Notes under the pieces: generated by a model
The model's database searches: none
What the model saw: only the letters and a program-made list of their open reading frames with translations
What the model was told of the DNA's origin: nothing
Shown: positions 42,559-52,343 of the stretch, piece after piece
Position numbering within the stretch: the stretch's first letter is position 1
Layout of the letters: every line of letters begins with the position of its first letter
Translations under genes and position numbers: made by a program
Assembly (NCBI RefSeq): GCF_017874535.1
Contig: NZ_JAGGLS010000003.1
Location: 1-64,000 of the forward strand
Source of the DNA: Anaerococcus nagyae
GTDB lineage: Bacteria; Bacillota; Clostridia; Tissierellales; Peptoniphilaceae
Direction of reading: 5' to 3'
Length of the DNA: 64,000 nt

Positions 42559-44561
42559 AAGATAATAAAAAATCAAGATATGAGTATATAGTATATGTAA
42601 TGATATTACCAGTTCTTACATCAATACTATTATTTTATTATAACCAAATGCTTGGTGCTATAGCCATACTTTCGTGTGGTTTACTTTATTTTTACTTACA
42701 AAAGCAACTTGACTATAACGAGAAGGCTATACAAAGATATGTGGATGAGGTTGATTTAAGTTTTGATAGTATAACCAAAAATTTGGTATTTGAAATGCCA
42801 TTTCCAATTGCTGTATTAAATAATGGAAGAGATATTAAATGGCACAATGGTTATTTTAGAAATCTATTCCCCCAAGAAGATTTAGTTGGAGTAGATATTA
42901 GAAACCTTGCTGCTGATTTTAAGGATATTGATTTTACTGACAAGCAAGTTGTTCAGCCAATAAACATCCCTATAGATGGAAAAATCATGCAGTTTTATTT
43001 TACAAGTGTATTTAATGAAGGATTAAAAACAACTGAAACCTTTTTATATGGTTTGGATAACACTTATGATGAGTCTATTAAGCAGTTATTTAAGGATAAA
43101 AGATTAGTATTTTTTACGGTATTTTTAGATAATTACGAAGATTTGAGAAACTCAACAGATTCATTAAATAGACCACAAGTTTTAGGATCTATTGATAGAA
43201 CTATTACAGAGTATTTCAAAAGATACAATGGTGTAGTTAGAAAATACGAAAATGATAGATTTATGGTTGTCATGGAATATCAACAATACAAGAAAATCCA
43301 CGATAATAAGTTTTCTATACTAGATGATGTTCGTGATATAGATTTTGGTAATACAATAAATCCTACTTTATCTATAGGTGTTGGAATTTCTGGTGCTAAT
43401 CCTAACGAAATATACGATGATTCTAGGGTTGCAATAGATATAGCTTTATCACGTGGTGGAGATCAAGCAGTAGTAAAGCTTGAGGATAACTACGAATATT
43501 TTGGTGGTAAATCAAAAGCTACAGAGAAAACTAGCAAGGTAAAATCTAGGGTGATTTCTGGTGCTCTTAAGAGAATGATAAATTCATCTAGTGATGTATA
43601 TATTATGGGTCACAATAATCCAGATATGGATTCTTTTGGATCATCACTTGGAGTTTATGAAGGTGTGAATTTTTTAGGAAAAGATGCCTACATTGTGTTA
43701 AATGAGGTTCCTCGTCAGATAGAAAATATGTATTCTAGTGCTACAAGTTCTTTAGAAGAATTATCAGAACATATATTGACAGAAGATCAAGCATTGGCAC
43801 GAATTAAACCTTCATCATTAGTTGTAGTATGTGATAATCATAGAAAACATTCTACTGAAGCTCCAAGTCTTATAGAAAAGACAGATCAGATATTTATTAT
43901 AGATCATCATAGGCGTGGTAATGATTATATTAAAAAAGCAACTATTTCTTATATAGAGCCTTACGCCTCAAGTGCATCTGAGCTTGTTACAGAAATATTA
44001 AATTATTTAGATGAGGACTTTAAGGCAAGGACATCTATAGCAGAATCATTGCTTGCAGGAATTACTGTTGATACTAAAAACTTTGTATATCAAACAGGTG
44101 TTAGAACCTTTGAAGCAGCTAGTATTTTAAAGCGCTGGGGTGCTGATACAGTATATATAAAAAGAATGTTTAAAGATGACTTTGAAATAATAAAATATAA
44201 GTCGGAAGTTATAGCAGATTCGAGTATAGTAAATGATATGATTGCCATAGCGCACTTTAACAGAGATATTGATGGATCAACCCTAATTGCAAGTCAGGCT
44301 GCTGATGATTTGCTCAATATAAAGGGAGTTAAGGCTTCATTTGTACTCACAAAAGCTAATAATAAAATCCACATTTCAGGTAGAAGCTTAGGCGATTTGT
44401 CGGTACAATTAATCCTAGAGCGTATCGGAGGTGGAGGCCATTTAACAGCTGCCGCTACCCAATTAGATATGAGCATGGAAAATGCCGAAAATATGCTTAA
44501 AAAAGCAATAATTGAATATTTAAGAGAGGAAGAAGAAGATGAAAGTAATACTAACAGATAA
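42555..44561 (+). CDS. gdpP: c-di-AMP phosphodiesterase GdpP
   Basis: 668 aa: two N-terminal membrane spans (about 12-45), a PAS-like region (60-170), a degenerate GGDEF domain (about 175-305; SRGGDQAVVK at its end) and a DHH-DHHA1 phosphodiesterase. DHH motifs are MGHNNPDMDSFGS (about 350), VCDNHRK, IDHHRR and the C-terminal GGGGHLTAAATQ. It hydrolyses c-di-AMP and affects osmotic and wall homeostasis. Overlaps rplI by 23 nt. Confidence 0.93.
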   Translation: MKDNKKSRYEYIVYVMILPVLTSILLFYYNQMLGAIAILSCGLLYFYLQKQLDYNEKAIQRYVDEVDLSFDSITKNLVFEMPFPIAVLNNGRDIKWHNGYFRNLFPQEDLVGVDIRNLAADFKDIDFTDKQVVQPINIPIDGKIMQFYFTSVFNEGLKTTETFLYGLDNTYDESIKQLFKDKRLVFFTVFLDNYEDLRNSTDSLNRPQVLGSIDRTITEYFKRYNGVVRKYENDRFMVVMEYQQYKKIHDNKFSILDDVRDIDFGNTINPTLSIGVGISGANPNEIYDDSRVAIDIALSRGGDQAVVKLEDNYEYFGGKSKATEKTSKVKSRVISGALKRMINSSSDVYIMGHNNPDMDSFGSSLGVYEGVNFLGKDAYIVLNEVPRQIENMYSSATSSLEELSEHILTEDQALARIKPSSLVVVCDNHRKHSTEAPSLIEKTDQIFIIDHHRRGNDYIKKATISYIEPYASSASELVTEILNYLDEDFKARTSIAESLLAGITVDTKNFVYQTGVRTFEAASILKRWGADTVYIKRMFKDDFEIIKYKSEVIADSSIVNDMIAIAHFNRDIDGSTLIASQAADDLLNIKGVKASFVLTKANNKIHISGRSLGDLSVQLILERIGGGGHLTAAATQLDMSMENAENMLKKAIIEYLREEEEDESNTNR

Positions 44562-44988
44562 TATTGTAAGAGTAGGTGTAAAAGGAGATTTAGTTGATGT
44601 AAAACCAGGATATTACAGAAACTACCTAAATCCACAAGGATTAGCTGTAGAAGCTAATAAAAAAAATATGGCTGAACTAGAAGAAATGCAAGCTAAGTTA
44701 AAAGAAGAAGAAGCACAAAATAGAAAAGAAGCTGAAGAATTAAAAGAAAAAATCGAAGCACTTACAATTACTCAAAAAGTAAATGTTGGAGAAGATGGAA
44801 AGCTATTTGGATCTGTAACAAATAAAGACCTTGCTGAAGCTTTAGCCGAACAAGGAATCGAAATAGATAGAAAAAGAATCGAAGGTGTTGAAACCATCGA
44901 AGGAACTGGTGAATTTAACCTAAACGTTAGACTTTATCCAGAAGTTAATGCAGATCTTAAAGTAGAAGTTGTAGCTGAGGTAGAATAG
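44539..44988 (+). CDS. rplI: 50S ribosomal protein L9
   Basis: 149 aa. The N-terminal domain MKVILTDNIVRVGVKGDLVD and KPGYYRNYLNPQGLAVEA is diagnostic; a long charged helix and the C-terminal RNA-binding domain (KLFGSVTNKDLAEAL) follow. It starts within the gdpP end and its stop overlaps the dnaB GTG. Confidence 0.96.
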   Translation: MKVILTDNIVRVGVKGDLVDVKPGYYRNYLNPQGLAVEANKKNMAELEEMQAKLKEEEAQNRKEAEELKEKIEALTITQKVNVGEDGKLFGSVTNKDLAEALAEQGIEIDRKRIEGVETIEGTGEFNLNVRLYPEVNADLKVEVVAEVE

Positions 44989-46319
44989 TGACAGAGGCTA
45001 GTAGGCCTCTACCATATGACTTCTTAGCAGAAAAAGCCATTATCGGAAGTATTCTAAAGAAAAACGAAACTTTCGATAGAGCAAATCAAATAATAAAACC
45101 TGTAGACTTTTATGATTCTAGGACACAGAGGATATATAAATCTATCATTACCATGATTGATAAAGACATCAAGGTAGATGAGGTGAGCTTGATATCCCAG
45201 CTTAGAAACGAAAACATATTACAAGAAGTTGGAGGGGAGGAGTTTATCACTGAGATTACCCTCTCCTCATTTTATACTCCAAATATCGATACATATGCAA
45301 AAACTGTAAAAGAAAAATCATTGCTTAGAAGTCTAATAGGGGCAAGTGAAGATATTATGGATGTAAGCTACAGGCAAAGTGAAGATGTTAGCTCCATTTT
45401 ATCCATGGCTGAAAGTAAAATATTTGATATATCTCAAGATAAACTAAACGAAGGTCTTATAAAAGTAGGAGATACTCTAGAAGAAACTATTCAAGTTATC
45501 AACGAATTATCAATGAATGATGGTAACATTACAGGAGTTACTACAGGACTTGATACTATAGATAATAAGCTATCTGGTCTACAACCAGCGCAATTAATAT
45601 TACTTGCTGCACGCCCTGCTATGGGTAAAACTGCACTTGGTCTTACTATGGCTTGGAATGCTGCAAAAGAAGATAAATCGGTTGCTTTTTTTTCACTTGA
45701 GATGAGTACCCTACAATTAAGCTATAGACTAATATCTATGGTTAGCATGATTGATCTGGAGCAAGTTATGAATGGTAGAATCAAGGATGATGAGTGGGAA
45801 CTATTATTTCATTCTACACGTGAGATAGCAAGCAAAGATTTATATGTTGATGAAACACCGGGAATTACTTTATCAGAAATGAGATCAAAGCTTAAGAGAC
45901 TAAAAGCTGAAAAAGGCCTAGATCTTGTAGTTATAGATTATCTACAATTAATGCAAGCAGATAGTCGTCAAGAAAATAGACAAAACGAAATCGCATCAAT
46001 ATCTCGTGGTTTAAAGAGCCTATCAAAAGAGCTTAATTGCCCAATATTATCGCTTGCTCAACTTTCCCGTGAGGCTGATAAAAGGGCAGATCATAAGCCA
46101 ATCCTTTCAGATCTTAGGGAATCAGGTGCTATAGAACAAGATGCCGATGTAGTTATGCTATTATATAGGGAGGATTATTATGATGAAGAAGATAATCCAA
46201 ACATTGCCAAGCTAATAGTAGCTAAACATAGAAATGGAGCTACTGGTACTCTAGATTTATTTTTTAATAAACCATGTACAACATTTAGAGATCTAAGCTT
46301 TAGGGAAGAAAATGTCTAG
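44988..46319 (+). CDS. dnaB: replicative DNA helicase DnaB (DnaC)
   Basis: 443 aa. N-terminal domain with PLPYDFLAEKAIIGSIL; RecA-like domain with Walker A LLAARPAMGKTALGL (about 205), EMSTLQLSYRL, VVIDYLQLMQ and LRESGAIEQDADVVMLL. The start is GTG at 44988, overlapping the rplI stop. The loader proteins DnaD and DnaI are encoded just downstream, in the same run. Confidence 0.96.
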   Translation: MTEASRPLPYDFLAEKAIIGSILKKNETFDRANQIIKPVDFYDSRTQRIYKSIITMIDKDIKVDEVSLISQLRNENILQEVGGEEFITEITLSSFYTPNIDTYAKTVKEKSLLRSLIGASEDIMDVSYRQSEDVSSILSMAESKIFDISQDKLNEGLIKVGDTLEETIQVINELSMNDGNITGVTTGLDTIDNKLSGLQPAQLILLAARPAMGKTALGLTMAWNAAKEDKSVAFFSLEMSTLQLSYRLISMVSMIDLEQVMNGRIKDDEWELLFHSTREIASKDLYVDETPGITLSEMRSKLKRLKAEKGLDLVVIDYLQLMQADSRQENRQNEIASISRGLKSLSKELNCPILSLAQLSREADKRADHKPILSDLRESGAIEQDADVVMLLYREDYYDEEDNPNIAKLIVAKHRNGATGTLDLFFNKPCTTFRDLSFREENV

Positions 46320-46878
46320 ACAAACAAGAAGAGTATATATCGAAAAAATCACTCGTCAAACAGCAATGGAATTTAAAAACTGGGGGGATTTTGATGATCC
46401 AAGACTTTCTGGCTATAACTATGGAAACTTAACAGATTTTGAGATCAACTTTTGGTTTAGTACTGTAACTACACCAAGAAAAAAGTATTTTGCTGTAAAA
46501 AAGGTAGATGACGATAGATTTATAGGATTTTTAGGGCTTAAAAACTATAATCCTATAACAAAAAGAGCGAAACTTGGTATAGTATTTGATCCTAATTATG
46601 TCTCAGATGGATATGGTTACGATGCAATGAGAGAACTTTTAGATTATTATTTTAATGAGATAAATTTTAAAGAGTTGATATTAGAAGTTAATCTTTTTAA
46701 TAGTAGAGCAATTAAATTATATGAAAAATTGGGCTTTAAGGAAGATGGATATACAGAAGAAGTTTTCGAAAACCAAGATATAGACTACGACGATAGATTT
46801 TTTGAAATGGATCACGGCCTGATTTATTCAAAAATACTAAAGATGACTTTAACAAAGGATGATTATTATGAACTTTAA
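46312..46878 (+). CDS. GNAT acetyltransferase, RimJ/RimL-like
   Basis: 188 aa. The GNAT core shows GFLGLKNYNPITKRAKLGI and the acetyl-CoA region VSDGYGYDAMRELLDYYF, then LEVNLFNSRAIKLYEKLGF, the usual RimJ-type ending. Target unknown. It lies inside the replication operon with overlaps at both ends. Confidence 0.82.
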   Translation: MSRQTRRVYIEKITRQTAMEFKNWGDFDDPRLSGYNYGNLTDFEINFWFSTVTTPRKKYFAVKKVDDDRFIGFLGLKNYNPITKRAKLGIVFDPNYVSDGYGYDAMRELLDYYFNEINFKELILEVNLFNSRAIKLYEKLGFKEDGYTEEVFENQDIDYDDRFFEMDHGLIYSKILKMTLTKDDYYEL

Positions 46879-47608
46879 GATGCAAGATGTAAAATTAGAT
46901 TTAGGAACTACAGCATTTGAAAATATGTTTTTAAATACCTATGTACAAATGGCTGATGGCGATGCGCTTAAAGTATATCTTTTAGTTTATAAAGACTTAT
47001 ACAATGAGGGGAAAGTCGATATAGGTAAGATAAAAAAACAACTATCTTTTACAGATGAAAAATTTAATGAGTGTATAGAGTTTTGGATCAATATGGGAAT
47101 GTTTCGTCAAAAAATAGATAAATCTGGGAAAAAATATATAGAAATAGTATCCTTACGCCAATCATATTTTGGAGATAATACAAAATCATCTAATGAAATG
47201 AGTTTTGATAAGGCAAGTCGTAAAGCTATTATGTTTGATAATGTCGAAAGAATTATAGATAGAAGCTTAACTCCAGCAGATATAACCCGTATACAAGAAA
47301 CACTATCTGAATATAATCAAGACCCAGAATTGGTAACAGAAGCTTTTAGACAAGCTAAAGAAGGTGGAAATATGGATGTTAAATATGTAATGGGATATTT
47401 AAAATCATGGAGAGATCAAGGTACTTTTACTCTTAATGATTTAAAAATTCATGAACAAAGACAAAAACTAAAAAGACAAAATTCCCCACGTCAATATAGG
47501 AAATCATCAAGCACAAATCAAACATCTAATAGCAAAAATTATGCTCAAAAAGCTAGAGAAGAACGCTTTAGAAGAATGCTAGAAGCGGAGGATAATAGTG
47601 AATCCTAA
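46868..47608 (+). CDS. dnaD: DnaD-like primosome protein
   Basis: About 246 aa. N-terminal winged-helix part (TYVQMADGDALKVYLLVYKD) and a C-terminal DnaD/DnaB_2 domain (ADITRIQETLSEYNQDPELV, then VKYVMGYLKSWRDQG), followed by a basic tail. It helps load the DnaB helicase at origins and forks. ATG 46868 has AAAGGAT at a proper distance; an ATG three codons earlier is too close. Confidence 0.85.
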   Translation: MNFKMQDVKLDLGTTAFENMFLNTYVQMADGDALKVYLLVYKDLYNEGKVDIGKIKKQLSFTDEKFNECIEFWINMGMFRQKIDKSGKKYIEIVSLRQSYFGDNTKSSNEMSFDKASRKAIMFDNVERIIDRSLTPADITRIQETLSEYNQDPELVTEAFRQAKEGGNMDVKYVMGYLKSWRDQGTFTLNDLKIHEQRQKLKRQNSPRQYRKSSSTNQTSNSKNYAQKAREERFRRMLEAEDNSES

Positions 47609-48566
47609 TAAAAAAGCTAGCCAAATCTTGGCACGTCGTCGAGAAAAAGATAAAATTGATCAAGAAGATAGAATAAAGGAAGTTTATCAAAAAATTCCTA
47701 CTATGGAATCTCTTGATAAGAATATTAAGGAATTAGGATACACTATTATAAAAGAAAACCTTAAAGGTAAAGATAGTAGAAATTTGGAAGATGAGCTAAA
47801 AAAACTTAGAGAGTACAAAAAAAGCTTACTCATAGAAAATGGATTTGATAATGATTACATGGAAATAAGATATTTTCATGAAATTTGTAAAGATACAGGT
47901 TTTGTTGGAACTAAAATGTGCTCTTGTCGAAAACAGATTATAATTGATGAAAACTATAGTCAGTCAAATATCAGATCATTGCTTAGTAAAGAAAACTTTG
48001 ATAACTTTGATGATAGCTTATTCTCAGATAATAATTTTGAAGGGTATCCTATAAGTCCTTATGAAAATATAAAATTTATCAAACGTCAATTAAAAAAATA
48101 TATAGAAAATTTTGAAAATCAAAATCAAAATATTTATATTTTTGGTGACGTGGGTCGTGGCAAGACTTATCTACTTAATTCTATAGCAAAGGAAATATTA
48201 GACAGAAATTACTCAGTCCTTTATATGACATCCTCAAGTATCTTTAAATTTCTAAATGATTATAATTGGGCTTTTGAGGAAGCTAGAGCAAAACATCAAG
48301 ATCAATTTGACTTTATTTTAAATTGTGATTTACTTATTATAGATGACCTAGGTAGTGAAGCTTCTACTAAGAATGACGCTTCAAACTTATTTGAAGTAGT
48401 GAATTCTAGAATGATAGCAGAAAAACCAATAATATTTTCTACAAATTATGATGAATCCATGTTAGAAGATATGTATGGTCCTAGGATATTTTCTAGAATT
48501 GTAGGAAATAGCAAAGTATATGAAATTTTTGGAGAAGATTTAAGACTTAAAAATAGAAACTTTTGA
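47598..48566 (+). CDS. dnaI: helicase loader ATPase DnaI/DnaC
   Basis: 322 aa. A Zn-ligand-rich segment (CKDTGFVGTKMCSCRK, about 97-112) precedes an AAA+ ATPase: Walker A FGDVGRGKTYLL (about 182), Walker B LLIIDDLGSEAS, sensor IIFSTNYD. Start GTG at 47598 with GGAGG upstream. It follows dnaD with an 11-nt overlap. Confidence 0.92.
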   Translation: MNPNKKASQILARRREKDKIDQEDRIKEVYQKIPTMESLDKNIKELGYTIIKENLKGKDSRNLEDELKKLREYKKSLLIENGFDNDYMEIRYFHEICKDTGFVGTKMCSCRKQIIIDENYSQSNIRSLLSKENFDNFDDSLFSDNNFEGYPISPYENIKFIKRQLKKYIENFENQNQNIYIFGDVGRGKTYLLNSIAKEILDRNYSVLYMTSSSIFKFLNDYNWAFEEARAKHQDQFDFILNCDLLIIDDLGSEASTKNDASNLFEVVNSRMIAEKPIIFSTNYDESMLEDMYGPRIFSRIVGNSKVYEIFGEDLRLKNRNF

Positions 48567-48573
48567 GGTGAAT

Positions 48574-49245
48574 ATGCTTGTTGTTGATAAAGATCAAATG
48601 ATAGCAATAGATAGATATGCTATAGATGAACTGAAAATTCCAGCTTTATGTTTAGTAGAGAGGGCAAGTCTAGCTATTATAAAAAATATTAATCTTGAAA
48701 TAAGAAAGAGTTTTGCTATAGTAGCTGGTACTGGAAATAATGGTGCAGATGCTCTGGCTGTAGCAAGAAATCTATTAGCCCGAGATTTTTATGTTGATAT
48801 TTACATAATAGGAGATATTACTAAGGCAAGTGTTGAGTTTAAGCTAAATCATAAGGCAGTCAAAACTTTGACAGAAAATATTTATCTAGTAGACACTATA
48901 GAAGATTTAGAGAATATGGAAAATAATATATCTAAAATTTCTACTATTATAGAAGGTATTTTTGGGACTGGACTTGATAGGACTATATCAGGAACTTATG
49001 CTTACGTGATATCTATAATAAATAGGAGTATGAAATATATAATCTCAATAGATCTACCAAGTGGCTTAGACTCTAGTACTGGAGATTCCTGGGGTGAAAT
49101 TGTTGATTGTGATCTAATAGTTTCTATGCAACTTATGAAAAAAGGAGTATTTGATAGATCGGCCTATAAAAGTAGATGTGTAGTAGAAGATATAGGTATA
49201 CCAGAAAAGGCAATAAACCACGTATTAAATCAAGATGGTAAATAG
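48574..49245 (+). CDS. nnrE: NAD(P)H-hydrate epimerase (YjeF N-terminal domain only)
   Basis: About 223 aa. Repairs damaged NAD(P)HX by epimerising it. AGTGNNGADALAVARNL (about 50) binds NAD(P)HX; EGIFGTGLDR and SIDLPSGLDSSTG follow. The usual C-terminal dehydratase (NnrD) domain is absent and no nnrD is next to it. ATG 48574 follows GAGGTG. Confidence 0.88.
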   Translation: MLVVDKDQMIAIDRYAIDELKIPALCLVERASLAIIKNINLEIRKSFAIVAGTGNNGADALAVARNLLARDFYVDIYIIGDITKASVEFKLNHKAVKTLTENIYLVDTIEDLENMENNISKISTIIEGIFGTGLDRTISGTYAYVISIINRSMKYIISIDLPSGLDSSTGDSWGEIVDCDLIVSMQLMKKGVFDRSAYKSRCVVEDIGIPEKAINHVLNQDGK

Positions 49246-49257
49246 CCATCTTTTTTG
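49232..49257 (+). terminator. terminator of the gdpP-dnaB-nnrE run
   Basis: AAGATGG (49232-49238) pairs with CCATCTT (49246-49252) and continues into a T-run. The nnrE stop is in the loop. Confidence 0.85.
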
Positions 49258-49330
49258 TTTAAGACTTTTTCTATGGATAACTTTATATTAACTTAATATA
49301 AATAATAGTATGATTAAAGAAAGAGGTTTT

Positions 49331-49825
49331 ATGGACGATTTAGATAAAAAAGAAAAGGAATTATTGGATTATATATTAAATAATGATTTAGATTTGGATG
49401 ATGAAGAAGCAATTACTTTGATCAAAGAAAAAATAAATAGTAATCCTAGAAATAAGCAAAAAAACGAATATTCGTTTGGTGATAGGGCAGCAGATAAAAT
49501 AGCAAAGTTTGCTGGCTCGTGGACTTTTATAATTATATTTATTATTGTTTTAATTAGTTGGATGATAATTAATAATAAAATGGATGATAAAGCCTTTGAT
49601 CCATATCCATTTATACTTTTAAATCTTGTTTTATCTTGTGTAGCTGCTATACAGGCTCCACTAATTATGATGAGTCAAAATAGACAAGAAGAAAAGGATA
49701 GACAAAGGGCAGAAGATGATTATATAGTTAATCTTAAAACAGAAATAATTATTAGAGATATTCACAAAAAGCTAGATCAACTACTAGAAGAAAATGGAAG
49801 TGATAAAGTTTATGAAGATAAATAA
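49331..49825 (+). CDS. DUF1003 membrane protein
   Basis: About 164 aa. Two membrane spans (WTFIIIFIIVLISWMI and PFILLNLVLSCVAAIQAPLI), with the DUF1003 signature IQAPLIMMSQNRQEEKDR. Relatives are annotated as cyclic nucleotide-binding-like or stress membrane proteins without proven function. ATG 49331 follows GAAAGAGG; its end overlaps the next gene by 14 nt. Confidence 0.8.
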   Translation: MDDLDKKEKELLDYILNNDLDLDDEEAITLIKEKINSNPRNKQKNEYSFGDRAADKIAKFAGSWTFIIIFIIVLISWMIINNKMDDKAFDPYPFILLNLVLSCVAAIQAPLIMMSQNRQEEKDRQRAEDDYIVNLKTEIIIRDIHKKLDQLLEENGSDKVYEDK

Positions 49826-50747
49826 AAATCATTTATTTAATCTATTACTTATATTTACTTTATCATCTTGTTCATCTAATTTTAACACAATGAATAATGA
49901 GAATATTCATCAATATGATACAACTAATAACAAGACCTATGAAACAAATGATGAAAGCGCGCCTGTTAATGAAAGCCTAGATTCTTCAACAGATGAAGTA
50001 GAAGATAAACAAATATCTAAGGATATAGACTATAGTGATATTAGTAGTGATAGAAAGATAGAAAATATTTTTGATTATACATTTGAAAGTATAAATTATG
50101 ATCAAGATTATGATAAACTAACCAAGCTCGTTGATGATCATAAAGGCTATATAGAATCATCAAATCTTAATATAGATACTGGTAGAAATGGTGATGAAAA
50201 TATAAGAAACTTTGGTGCAAGTATAAAAATACCACAAGAAGAAAGTAATAAGTTTAAGAATGAAATAGTTAAGATAGGAAAAATTATATATCAAAGTTCA
50301 TATACAAATGATCTAACTTCATCTTATAAAGATATAAATATTAGACTTAGTTCAAAACAAAAAGAGCTTGATAAACTCAATGATCTTATGAAAAATGCAA
50401 AAAATATTGATGAAACAATGGCTATACAAGCTCGTATATTAGAAGTCGAGGAGGAGATTGATCAGATAAAATCAATGATAAAAGATGTAGATAGTAAAGT
50501 TACTTATGATACTTTTGATATAAATATAAATGAAGTATATGATTATAATAACTATGCTAATAACAATCCTGATTTTTCTAGCCGTATAAAGGAAGCTTTT
50601 AAAGATTCTATTCATATATTTTCTAAATTTTGGCAAGACTTACTTGTAGCTATTGTTTCTATTTGGCCATTAATATTAGTAGCTATAATTATAATTTATA
50701 TCATAAAGAAAAGTAAAGAGAAAAAACTTTCAAATGGGGAAGAGTAA
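49812..50747 (+). CDS. DUF4349 lipoprotein
   Basis: About 311 aa. Lipobox TLSSC, an Asn/Thr-rich linker, a globular part (TKLVDDHKGYIESSNLN, IKIPQEESNKF), a coiled coil (about 190-240: KQKELDKLNDLMKNAKNID) and a C-terminal membrane span followed by KKSKEKKL. This layout is DUF4349. It is thus held to the membrane at both ends. Function unknown; coupled to the DUF1003 gene. Confidence 0.8.
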   Translation: MKINKNHLFNLLLIFTLSSCSSNFNTMNNENIHQYDTTNNKTYETNDESAPVNESLDSSTDEVEDKQISKDIDYSDISSDRKIENIFDYTFESINYDQDYDKLTKLVDDHKGYIESSNLNIDTGRNGDENIRNFGASIKIPQEESNKFKNEIVKIGKIIYQSSYTNDLTSSYKDINIRLSSKQKELDKLNDLMKNAKNIDETMAIQARILEVEEEIDQIKSMIKDVDSKVTYDTFDININEVYDYNNYANNNPDFSSRIKEAFKDSIHIFSKFWQDLLVAIVSIWPLILVAIIIIYIIKKSKEKKLSNGEE

Positions 50748-50759
50748 TCTTCCTTTTTT
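50738..50759 (+). terminator. terminator of the DUF1003-DUF4349 pair
   Basis: GGAAGA pairs with TCTTCC around GTAA, followed by six T. The gene stop lies in the loop. Confidence 0.82.
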
Positions 50760-50819
50760 CTATAAATTTTATTTTTATAGATTTTAATGTATAATCTTAA
50801 CATATAAAGAGGTTATATA

Positions 50820-52106
50820 ATGAAAAAACATAAATTAGATATAAAACAAGTAATAATATCTGGATTTGCACTTTTTGCAATATTTTTTGGAGCAGGGAAT
50901 TTAATAATTCCCCCTTATCTAGGTCTTAATTCTGGTCAAGGATGGTTTTTAGCTTCATTAGGATTTAATCTATCTGATAGCTTTTTGATCCTTTTAGGTA
51001 TACTTGCTATGAGCAAAAGAGGAGCAGACCCAAGGAAATTTGGGGAGAAGATAGGTACTAACTTTGGTATTATTCTAAATTTAATTTGTATTACTCTTGT
51101 AGGCCCGCTATTATCAATTCCTAGGACAGGAGCAACCACCTTTGAAGTTGCAATAGTGCCATTTATACCAGATTTTAATAATGTATTATTTTCACTAATA
51201 TTTTTTATATTGGTTTACATAATTACTATCAATGGATCTAAGGTTATAGACAGGGTGGGAAAGTACCTAACACCAATCTTACTTATAATACTAGTTGTTT
51301 TAATAATAGCAGGTATAAGTGCTCCAAGCGTAAACTTAGCAACAAGCCAAAACAATAGACTTTCAGATGGATTTATTGAGGGCTATCAAACTATGGATTC
51401 CTTAGGACCTGTATTTCTTACAGTAGTTATCCTAGAAGATTTTAGAAATAAGGGTTTTAGAAGCGATGATGAGCTAAAGAAAGCTAGTATTTATGCTGGA
51501 ATTATTGCTGTATTAGGTCTTGCTATTGTTTACACAGGACTTAGTTATTTGGGTGCAAAGTCATCATCATTTGTTGATCCTTCTATATCAAGAACAAGTC
51601 TTTTGCTATCTCTTACTAAAAATTATCTTGGGAAAATGGGACAAATAGCTTTAAGTTTAGTAGTTGGTTTTGCTTGTATAACAACTGCAGTTGGCTTATT
51701 ATCAGCATTTGCTTCTAGCTTTTCAAAAAATCTAGGGTATAAATTTACCTATGAATTTTATGTGAGATTAGGCGTAACTATAGGATTTGTCCTTTCTATA
51801 TTAGGAGTAGAAAAGATTATGGAAATATCTATTCCAATTCTTTTATTTATATACCCTATAGTTATAAGTTTATATTTACTAAATCTTATCGATAAGGAGA
51901 ATATGGATCCTTTAATCTATAAAATTGTAATTTGTGCAGTTGCTTTGGTTAGTATGGCTGATAGTCTTAAAGTTTTACATATAGATAACTTCTATACTAA
52001 CATGGTAGGTAAACTTCCTCTAGCAAGCTATGGTTTTGCTTTTGTATTTATATTCATAATAAGCTTTATCTTAGCTAATATAATAAGTAAATTAAAAAGC
52101 TATTGA
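50820..52106 (+). CDS. brnQ: branched-chain amino acid carrier BrnQ
   Basis: 428 aa, twelve predicted membrane segments. The N-terminus IISGFALFAIFFGAGNLIIPP is the LIVCS family signature (first half ISGFALFAIFFGAGN), followed by LGLNSGQGW. Na+-coupled Leu/Ile/Val uptake is expected from the family. Single gene; the Ser T-box promoter starts at its stop codon. Confidence 0.92.
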   Translation: MKKHKLDIKQVIISGFALFAIFFGAGNLIIPPYLGLNSGQGWFLASLGFNLSDSFLILLGILAMSKRGADPRKFGEKIGTNFGIILNLICITLVGPLLSIPRTGATTFEVAIVPFIPDFNNVLFSLIFFILVYIITINGSKVIDRVGKYLTPILLIILVVLIIAGISAPSVNLATSQNNRLSDGFIEGYQTMDSLGPVFLTVVILEDFRNKGFRSDDELKKASIYAGIIAVLGLAIVYTGLSYLGAKSSSFVDPSISRTSLLLSLTKNYLGKMGQIALSLVVGFACITTAVGLLSAFASSFSKNLGYKFTYEFYVRLGVTIGFVLSILGVEKIMEISIPILLFIYPIVISLYLLNLIDKENMDPLIYKIVICAVALVSMADSLKVLHIDNFYTNMVGKLPLASYGFAFVFIFIISFILANIISKLKSY

Positions 52107-52322
52107 ATTAATTAAGATTTGAATGTATACTATTATTAATTGAATAAAGCAATGATAAGACATAGTAACTAGGAGTAAATCTTTAGAGAGAAGATGGTTG
52201 GTGAAAATCTTTGATAGAGCCTAGTGAATCTACCTTTAGCTTGTATAAATTGAGTATGTGATTACATAAAAATTGGGTGGCACCACGAGACCTTCGTCCC
52301 ATGTAGGATGAAGGTCTTTTTC
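52104..52322 (+). promoter_or_regulatory. T-box leader of serS (tRNA-Ser)
   Basis: Promoter TTGAAT (52104-52109), 17 bp, TATACT (52127-52132). Stem I has AGTA (52164-52167), AGAGAGAAGATGG and GGTGAAA motifs, helix ACTAGG/CCTAGT, then GAA-TCT-A: specifier TCT (52229-52231), Ser. T-box GGGTGGCACCACG; TGGC pairs with the G73 of tRNA-Ser. The terminator pairs AGACCTTCGTCC with GGATGAAGGTCT, then T-run. Uncharged tRNA-Ser should allow readthrough into serS. Confidence 0.95.
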
Positions 52323-52343
52323 TATGCTAAAAAGGAGAAAAAA